This document shows positions 56,217 through 64,000 of a DNA stretch of 64,000 nt, piece after piece. The notes beneath the pieces were generated by a model. That model was not told the origin of the DNA, ran no database searches, and saw only the letters and a program-made list of their open reading frames with translations. Location of the stretch: assembly GCA_036924285.1 (NCBI GenBank), contig JAYKYS010000001.1, positions 29,759,501 to 29,823,500 of the forward strand, written 5' to 3'. Each line of letters starts with the position of its first letter. The first letter of the stretch is position 1. The DNA is from Asterella californica (Eukaryota > Streptophyta > Marchantiopsida > Marchantiales > Aytoniaceae). Both the position numbers and the translations under genes were made by a program.

Positions 56217-56306
56217 ACGTCCGAAGATACCAGCGGACGATTTCAGATTTCAGATCAGTGAGCTCTTACTGAACTCCGTCTCGACCTGCACTCAGTTCTT
56301 CGAGTA

Positions 56307-56598
56307 ATCTGCATTGAGAAATTACCATCTCCAACACTACAATACTGATTACTCACAAATGGTCAAGCCAAACCCACTCTAAACGCGAAGAGAATCCGGG
56401 TTACACCCAACTAGACTATCCACCATAGTCTGGAGCTTGAAGGCTCAACTCGAAGAACTAAGGCCTCCAAGCCCTACCTGCGAAGTTTATCCCTAGTCGG
56501 CTCTCCCACCAACTCGCCCTAACGGCACTAACGGCCTTACCGGGATGCGCCACTTCGCACTCGGTCAACCTAGCCGAGGTGCCCAAACTGACGTGACA
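56307..56598 (-). repeat. B-type LTR fragment inserted in element D integrase
   Basis: About 95% like 26972-27266 by eye. On the minus strand it begins TGTCACGTCAG directly after the integrase codons for RYGCV and stops at GCAGATTA; the rest of D's integrase is absent. Confidence 0.75.
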
Positions 56599-59250
56599 CA
56601 CATCCATATCGACAAACAATCTCTTCCAAGAGAAATTTACATACCTTTTGTCCGAAGTGCCCTACTCTCAACTTGATTCGAAAGATCTTCTCGAGCAAGT
56701 ACCAAGAATCTCATCTGTCACAATCCAACTGACATAGTCACCAAGTCTACGACCCACTTGAACTGGATTGCCAATGGATAAATCCGGTAATCTGTCTCGA
56801 TGTCGAATTTTTGAATACATCTAACATGTCAAACAAGACTCCACAAAAGAGATCACATTCTTGTACATGTTTTCTCACCAATATCGCTTTTTCATCTTCG
56901 TAAAAGTGACCCAAATCCCTTGATGTCCAGCCAAAAGACTCTCTTGAAATGCTCTAAGCAACTTTTGTTGATCTTCTTTATCGCTAATCACTCGTAGCGG
57001 TATCTCACCTTTATGCTCCGGTCGCTTCTAAAGAAATCCATCCTGCAACATCAAGTTGTAGGTCTTCCTTCGAACTCTCAGAAACCTCTCATCCGTCCAA
57101 CCTTTTTGCTTAACCATCGTACTAAGGTACCTCCCAATGTCAAGCAAATCACCATCATACAACTCTTCAACAAACAACTCATCTTCCCTTCATGTGTGTG
57201 CAATCGAATAGAACTTTACACCCACGTTATCAATATCTTCAACCATCTCATCCTCCCCATCATATCGATCTCGATATAACATATATGTCATCGGATTATC
57301 CTTCCCTACGATATGTCTAAACTCTGGATCCAACGACTTGATATATGCGATCCATCATAACATCGCAATATCAGGAGTCGTACAATTGATGATCATCTCT
57401 AATAACAACAAAAAATCAATTTCAACCACCACTGCCGCTCTAATCAAATACTCTTTCTCTATTTTCATGGCTGAAACAAAATCTCATTGTTCTCTCTTCA
57501 CTTGCGGGTATGTACGTTGACGAGCACTTAACACCTTCGCTTCGAACCTAATCGCAAATCTATCTCCATCCTCATCATCTTGACATACTGTCCATCTGAT
57601 TGCAATCGGACTTGAATCTACAATAAGAATCACCGACATGACGTCTTTGTAATCAATCCTTCTCAAAATTGGAAGAGATGATAGTAAAGACTTCAACTTC
57701 CATATCGCATCGATATGCTCTTCCTCTCATTTGAACTTATGATCCTTGCGTAACAACCCATATAATGAATCCGTCACATGCGCATAATGAGAAATCCAAA
57801 TGTGATAGAATACACAAGCACCCAAAAATTTTCTTACTTTTGTCAAAGAGTTGCAAATCTCCTTCATCCTCCCAATCGCATCCACTTTGTTTGGATCTGG
57901 CTTCTGACCAAACGATCCACACAAATGATCAACGATCAGAACTTCTCTAACACCAAATATAGATTTCACATCTGACAGCGTGAGATGAACTTCCTCAAGT
58001 CGAGATAGGATCTTCTCACAAATTGCGATGTGATCGATGACGTATCACCGACATCCCCTATGATCTAATGCTTCATCCTTCTCATCCTCCACACATCTTT
58101 TGATGGGGATGTTATCCAAGAACAACATCGTCGTTTCAAGGATGAAGTCTCTTAGAACTCTATTCATCTCGTTCATCATATGTGCTACCGAATTGGTAGC
58201 TCCTTGTGGTAAGATATACATGATAACCAACCCCAAAGATGTCCTCATTGTCGTAAAACTTCTGCTCTTTTTTGCTAGTTGAAATTGATCACATCTTGAG
58301 TAAAGACCTCTCATTGAGTACGTTGCTCTTCTTGCAAACACTTCAGCAAACTCATCCATAATCGATCCTACCTCAGCATTTCTGATTGTTACTACATTCA
58401 TCGATTGCATGTCGGATGAATCGCAGCGATTCATTTTTCTTTGATACTGTAAACCATCTGCTCGAATACGGTGCAAACAACAACTCCAAGATCTTCATCC
58501 GCATCTTCTCCTTCAGCAAGTCTACTAGTTCAGACAAATGAGCTCATGATACTAGAATCGGTCTTAGATCTCACAACACATGCGGTACTGTGAAGATAAC
58601 CATCGGAGTAATGACTTATGGGTCTATACATCCAATCTCATGTGGCTCAAAGACAAATGTCTCCATGCCTTGAAAGCATTTCCTTGAAGCACTTCCTCTC
58701 TTCTAATCTTTAGTTCTTCAAGTGTCTCATCTGTGAACTTATGTCCTACCATTGCAAGATCTCTCAAACTCTTCTCCTTTGATGCTCGATCCATATGTTG
58801 GTTACTGTCTTCCAACAAAAGATCAACAACTGACTTTATCTTCTTATCCATTGTCTTGTACTTTGTCTCAACTTGAACCTCAAGTGCATGAAATGATTCG
58901 ATCTCCGAAGAGACCTCCCTTGAATGAATCTGCGTAACCTTATCCTCCCATCCAATAACGTGATCACTCGTAGAGGATCCTCCAACGCATCCTCTTCATA
59001 AACACCAGAAATTCATTCATCCTTTTCTAGCTGACCCAGCTCTTTCAACATCAACTCAACCTCACACAAATGTTTTTGTTCTTTTCTTCGCAGTTCTTCT
59101 ACTTTTTGTAAACATCAACTCTGAAGACTTGACAAACCTTGTACAAAAGACACTTTCTTCTTCAAACGAGAGTACCTTCTCCTGCGCACCACCACAATCC
59201 CGCTCTATAGTGATACTTAACAAAAATCCTTGAACTCTTCCCTCACCCTT
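56599..59250 (-). pseudogene. element D pol remnants (integrase N-part, RNase H, RT)
   Basis: Scattered frames match A and C: a partial integrase ending RYGCV, RNase H near 57484-57696 (VILIVDSSPIAI), RT connection near 57727-57969 (VLIVDHLCGSFGQKPDPNKV) and RT core near 58045-58476 (YSRCDQFQLAKKSR). The catalytic box has become LFLDNIPIKRC, so the second Asp is lost. Many stops and frameshifts; not functional. Confidence 0.85.
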
Positions 59251-59279
59251 AGAAGCAGTTTCTCTCTTAGACGATCTAG

Positions 59280-61669
59280 ATTGCGCTCGTGATTGTATGA
59301 TACAGTCAAGAATTGTACCTCCCTCTTCTCATCTTGACTTCATATCCTACCATAAGCAGACCCGTCGTCTAGTATTCTTTTCTCCATCTGAGTTGCTGTG
59401 ATGAAAGATTGATCAAGAATGAACATGTATGATGTTACTTCTTGAACAAAGAAGTTTTGCTCTATATCAACATCAACTATGCGCAGTCTAACGTCTAGAC
59501 GAGCTCCATACAAATCTCCTCTTGTGTTGTTGGTTGGTCTTATGACCCACCCTTGCTCTGTGTCGATAGGTCGTTTCTTCTTCTTGTACAACTCTTCAAC
59601 ATGATGTTGATTTTTGATCCATGACCAATAAGAGCAACCACCGGTTCATCCAAATCTCCAATCCTCACCAATGTCTTTGTCGTAGCTCGAGCCTAGAGAC
59701 TATGACTGTAACGACTTGAGCTTTGCTTCCCATCTTCTTCTTCATCATCAAAATGTACCTTGTACCTTCGATCTTTTTCTTCCTTTGAAGAATATACACT
59801 ACACTTTACAAGCTCTCTCTCCTCATCCACAAGCACCTTAGTATCCAACCATGCGATAAAACAATCTCATCCGTAATATGTCGCGTCCGTTTGATGATGT
59901 CAATGATGACATCATGAAACTCACGCTTAGCAATGCCCGAAACTTCTCTCAAAATAAACTCCACCTTTGCATTTAGAATGCGATCTTCCAAGACTCTTTT
60001 CAAGTCTCGATGTCCGACTGCAGTTTGTATGCAGCCGGCTTACTCATTTCTTTTTGAGACTCCTTCGTTATCTCTTTCGATGGAGAAGGAGTATCATCCA
60101 TCAGTAGATCTTGAGCTCTCGCACCCCAAAGCTCTTGATGAACCTTCTCTAAAACCTTGGAAGAAGTTCCTTCTTCTCTTCTAAGGTTTCCTCGAACTTC
60201 TTCCAAGGTCTCTTGGAAGAAGTTCCTTTCTCTTGCATCCTCTGAATCTCACGTTTTCTTTTCTTCCAAGAACACTTCGTGTTGGTTCTTGACGATGTAA
60301 GCATGTACCGATAGAGCTTCTACCGGATCCTCTCATCCAGTATCCTTTTAGATTGTAGCAGTTGTCCTCAACAATGTCTCACCTGTCATCTTTTCTTTTT
60401 GTTTCATGGAGATGACAGATGACCACAATCTACTCGGTTCAACATGCTCATCAAAACTTCTTTGAACTTGATCCTCAACCCTTGTGCCATAAGTTCCAGC
60501 CTCCACTACTGCAACTGCTTACGCTGATAAGTGGTCCTCAATCAACTTCTTCATCACTCCTCTACCAAAGTTGATCTGAAGAAGTGCACCCGTATCTCTC
60601 AACGCTACTTCTTATCTTTCTAGAAAATCACCCCTTGTTGTAAGATATAAGTGAACTCCTTGCAATCTCTATGTGGATGATTGGTACCATCGCACAAGAT
60701 ACATCATTGGATCTAACCTTACTTCTCAACGGGTTTTGCTCCGTTTGTAGACCCTTGCTCTTCCAATCTTATGAGCTTGATCTGCAAGTCTCGTATTCCA
60801 CACATGATCTCCTCAAGACTTGAATCATCCTTCTTCAGAGACACGATAGGTGCTTGGACATATGAAATAGCTGGAGCAACTGGTACTACTTGTCTAGCAA
60901 CAGGAACCACTGGTTAGACTACTTGAACAGGTGCTACAGCAGTCGATGTTGGTGTTGGTCTCCTAACGGGAACCTTCTCTCGTCTTCGCTCTACTGATAA
61001 ACAGACCAACTGCTTCCTCAACTTTCTTCCAACTACTAGTCAATCCATCGTCTTCCTCTCGATCTTCCAGAAGCACCTCCAGCTTCTCTTGTAGTTTCTC
61101 GTCTAAAAATCCGAAGAAATAACTCTATCTTGTTGGACTGCTGTGTCAACTTCGTCATCCTAGTCAACCTTAAAAACTGTTTCTCAAACTCCCTAAGTAA
61201 CTCAGTAGCTTGTAAACTCTTCCTCGGTTGCTCAACCCACTCCTAGAATGGCTTCTTGGTGACTCGATCAGAGTCCTCCAAGAAGTACTCATCCATCAAG
61301 ACACGAGCAAACGTCTCCTAATCTTTGTCAATATGTTTCATTAGCATTTTAACATGATCTTTTAACCTCTGGAGCTACTGCCAACTCAAACGTCTCAATC
61401 ATCTCATCTTCTGATATCCGATTCAGTTCTATCTCCTTCACATAATGTCTCAGATATCTTGAGACATCTCTCATATCAAATTGGTCAATTCTAACCACTG
61501 CTTGAAGCACCTTTGTCGCCAAAGCTTCCTTCCGCTCATCAAACTGTTGTTGCCGTAATAACAATGTGAACGCTTGAAACATCGATGCAGTCGTCAGATC
61601 CAACTACACCTTTGATAATCCACCTGAACCACCAGCTCCTTTTCCATCACCATTCCCGTCCTCACTCAT
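59280..61669 (-). pseudogene. element D gag-protease remnants
   Basis: A start-like ATG lies at 61669. Eighteen codons later a TAG at 61604-61606 stands where element C has CAG for Gln (VQLDAATM versus V-stop-LDLTTAS). Next come MFQAFTLLLRQQQ, a zinc knuckle CILCDGTNHPHRDC near 60690, and a protease with ALIGHGSKINIM (Asp of the DHG triad lost) and ITATQMEKRILDDGSAYGR near 59350. Heavily frameshifted. Confidence 0.85.
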
Positions 61670-61724
61670 GATTATCAATCTTCTCTTCAAAGTTCAAACA
61701 CAAAAGAAATCTCCACCCCAGACC

Positions 61725-61742
61725 TTCACGTCGAGTTCACCA
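61725..61742 (-). promoter_or_regulatory. element D primer-binding site, tRNA-Trp type
   Basis: The plus strand is TTCACGTCGAGTTCACCA, identical to the element C site, and lies 8 nt inside the 5' LTR. It is fully conserved although D is otherwise decayed. Confidence 0.75.
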
Positions 61743-61750
61743 CCGTATCG

Positions 61751-63581
61751 TGTCAGATTTTACATGAAGGTTGTCTAGGAAAATGCGAGGTTCTTGGCTG
61801 TGGAGATGTAGTGTGTCGAACGGAGACAAGATAGAGAGAAACAACCACGAGAACAAGCTTCACAAAGTATACCAACTCTTACTTTATATACACTCCTGAT
61901 TCTTCTTCTCTAAAAATGCAAAACAGAAAAACAAACCTGAGCGATCTGTAATTTACACCAACCCTTCTAAAACGAGCCCCTGAATCTCAACCCAGACTCA
62001 AAACTACCAAAGCGTAGCTCAAAGCACGAGAAACATCCCTTTGCTAACAAAAAGAGCTGCACCAATATCACACGATTCAAACCCAAGTCCAAACAACGTC
62101 CATGTACAAACCCTTAGCTAAAGCTAGCTACCACAAGTTGTATATAACCAACTTCCGTCCTCCAAAGGACGAAAACCATAGCGAATGAACCAAAAGAGAT
62201 TTATCTAGGAACTTCCTTCTTTCGTCAAACGATCTTCAAATGTCGATAAGGTCTTCCTTCTCGACTCCGTTGATCTCAAACTTCCAAATCCGACTCTCGA
62301 CAGCCGAGATATCGCTAATTTTTGTATCGCAGATGATTGAACTTCCAAAAACTCCTTCCTATGGCTTAAAATCGCACACACTGTCCAAACGGATCGTCTG
62401 ATCTGAGATCCGTCTTCTCTGGTTGGTAGATCTAGCTATCTCGAAATGAACAAGACTCCAAACAAGCCGTTTGGAGTTCCCCTCGCAAAATCTCACAACA
62501 AATTTGGTCACAAGAAACAAAAAACTGACATAAATCGACTCCCTACAACTAAAACTCGCTCATCACACCCAAACCAACAATCCAATCCATATATCGTCTT
62601 CTCTTATGCGTTGATGAAGACTCCTTGATCGCATAGGCACCAAGAACAAAGAGCTTGGCTCACATATCCCAAAGAAAAATCCAATCTCAGGTCGCAGGCG
62701 ATGAAAAACTGATGTAAGCATTTCTCTACGAGCTAATTTCATCCAGAACTCCTAAATCGTCCGATGAAACTTCGTATCATCTTCAATTTCTTGAAGAACT
62801 TGGTGTTCTTGATGGATACAAGGACAACAAGTTTGAACTCAAGAACGTCATGAACGATCCAACTCTCCTTCACATGTCACTGAAGCACTCCAAAAACCTT
62901 CTCTGCATCTCAATTTCTCCCAAAACACACTTTTGATCTGTCTCTTCACGAACCGTCTTCACCATTGCGGAGCTTGCACAGAGCTGAATCCAATGACGTC
63001 TTGCACGTTTGCATTAGAACTCCAAATCTCTTGAACCGTTCATCGATAGATCGCAAGTACAAATTAACTTCTTAAGCTGTCCTCTCACGTCAGTCGCATA
63101 CGTGAAGGTTTTGACAGATAATGAGCAAGCATGCCCTTTGCGTCCTTAGTATAGCACCAGGAGCCACAAATACCTAATCAGCAATAGTAAGCTAGGGTCT
63201 AGCTTGATTTTCCCTCTTTTGGAGTCTCGTAACTTCACCATTATGCGTCTAAATGAAATAGACGAAGTGCTCATGGACAGCTGACAATGAGCTCTATCAA
63301 TTGATGTAATGAAAGTGAAGATCCAAAATTGTGCAAAAAGCCTATAAGCTAAGACATAGCTTGCTTTTCTCATCTTTCGAGTCTTGTAGCTTCACCACTA
63401 GACGTCCAAATGAAATAGATGAAGTGCCCATGGAAAGCTGACAATGAACTCTATCCGTTGATGTAATGAAAGTGAAGATCCGAAGTTGTGTAAAAAGACT
63501 TATTTTTGGTCTTATGAACGTCTTTGGAGCGATAATGGTCAAAATTTGATTTTCATGTAGGAGTCGGTCCATGGCACGACA
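61751..63581 (-). repeat. element D 5' LTR (about 1831 bp)
   Basis: It begins TGTCAGATTTTACATG and ends CATGGCACGACA. It aligns with 54349-56216 with many C-to-T and G-to-A differences; most place T or A in this copy. Tandem 157-bp units recur at about 63198-63354 and from 63355. Confidence 0.85.
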
Positions 63582-64000
63582 TCGTATTAGATTTTACGAA
63601 GTCACATCTGGGAGAACATTGGGCTCTTGGCTGTTAAAGACACATAGTAGTGTGCAAGGAAGGCAACAATCTCAAGTGTGGCTCTTCTGCACCCTTAAAC
63701 TATAACTGAATTTCAAACTCATGCAATATGCTTAGATTTCCTCCAACTCTCGTGAATGTTATTTCATTGGAAGCCTTTGGAATTATCTTTCCAATGATAT
63801 CCATGTTGCTCGAAACTGACATGTCTAGCCAAACTTACAAGTAGTTAAAGTTTTGATCTTTTCTCTTATTATGTCTATAACCCCGAAATACATAATCGAG
63901 ACATCTGACCTCTCAAAATCTCGACTTCAAAATCGAGATTGGGACCTCAACTCTTAAATTCACTCCCAAAAAATAAAACAGTCCAAAGTACTTTTTACAA
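63582..64000. repeat. start of another D-like LTR, running off the window
   Basis: TATTAGATTTTACGAAG and GGCTCTTGGCTGTTAAAGA resemble the first 60 bases of the element D LTR (TGTCAGATTTTACATGAAGG, GGTTCTTGGCTGTGGAGA), after which similarity fades. No coding content is seen. Confidence 0.45.

Larger units (their letters stand above)
54349..63581 (-). mobile_element. element D: old, decayed Ty3/gypsy retrotransposon of the A/C group
   Basis: Diverged LTRs at 54349-56216 and 61751-63581 flank a PBS and strongly decayed gag, protease, RT, RNase H and integrase pieces in normal order. The integrase C-terminus is missing and replaced by the repeat at 56307-56598. No target duplication was found, so the flanks have been rearranged. 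Confidence 0.85.

Noticed and set aside
26690..64000. Fungal contamination or misjoin, suggested by fungal-like pol proteins
   Set aside because: A and C are inserted cleanly, with target duplications, into a plant-type gypsy element, and related sequence (B') also lies at the left edge next to the plant genes.
1..64000. CRISPR arrays, rRNA operons, intact tRNA genes, bacterial operons
   Set aside because: None seen. Repeats are LTRs, microsatellites and small foldbacks, and tRNA-like pieces do not form acceptor stems.

Overview
This is a land-plant nuclear sequence. It has intron-containing plant gene families (a POT/NPF transporter and an intronless L-type lectin receptor kinase) beside a deep nest of Ty3/gypsy LTR retrotransposons. 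The gene mix and the retroelement types suggest a bryophyte or another early-diverging plant, but this is inference and no species is claimed.

Layout. 1-2148 is the 5' end (gag start, leader, 5' LTR) of an old gypsy element that runs off the left edge. 2149-26689 is the gene-bearing part: an AT-rich spacer with a 5'-truncated LINE-type insert (5351-5583), an NPF transporter (7520-9779, +), a six-exon gene whose product carries a tyrosine-recombinase-like domain (13498-17458, +), and a lectin receptor kinase (19808-21964, -). 26690-64000 is almost entirely retrotransposon, all on the minus strand.

The nest can be unpicked. Element B is a gypsy element whose pieces lie at 53616-54348 (5' LTR), 51129-53080 (gag), 38293-41366 (protease, cytosine DNA methyltransferase, RT) and 27358-29770 (RT end, RNase H, integrase, PHD finger). 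It was split by element C (29771-38292, LTRs 1282 bp) inside the RT gene and by element A (41367-51128, LTRs 1723 and 1732 bp) between gag and protease. Removing A and C restores continuous reading frames at both junctions and leaves 4-bp target duplications. An older element D (54349-63581) abuts B's 5' LTR.

The main discovery candidate is element B. Its predicted order is Gag - protease - C5 DNA methyltransferase - RT - RNase H - integrase - PHD finger, so one transposon carries both a cytosine-methylation enzyme and a putative histone reader. The copy is dead: it has in-frame TAGs where Gln is likely, plus frameshifts. Elements A, C and D form a second gypsy group with a DHG instead of D-S/T-G protease triad (decayed to GHG in D), an FLDD-type RT box, a GPY/F tail in A and C, tRNA-Trp or tRNA-Thr primer sites, and in A and C a conserved GGGTTTT heptamer where gag-protease passes to pol in the -1 frame.
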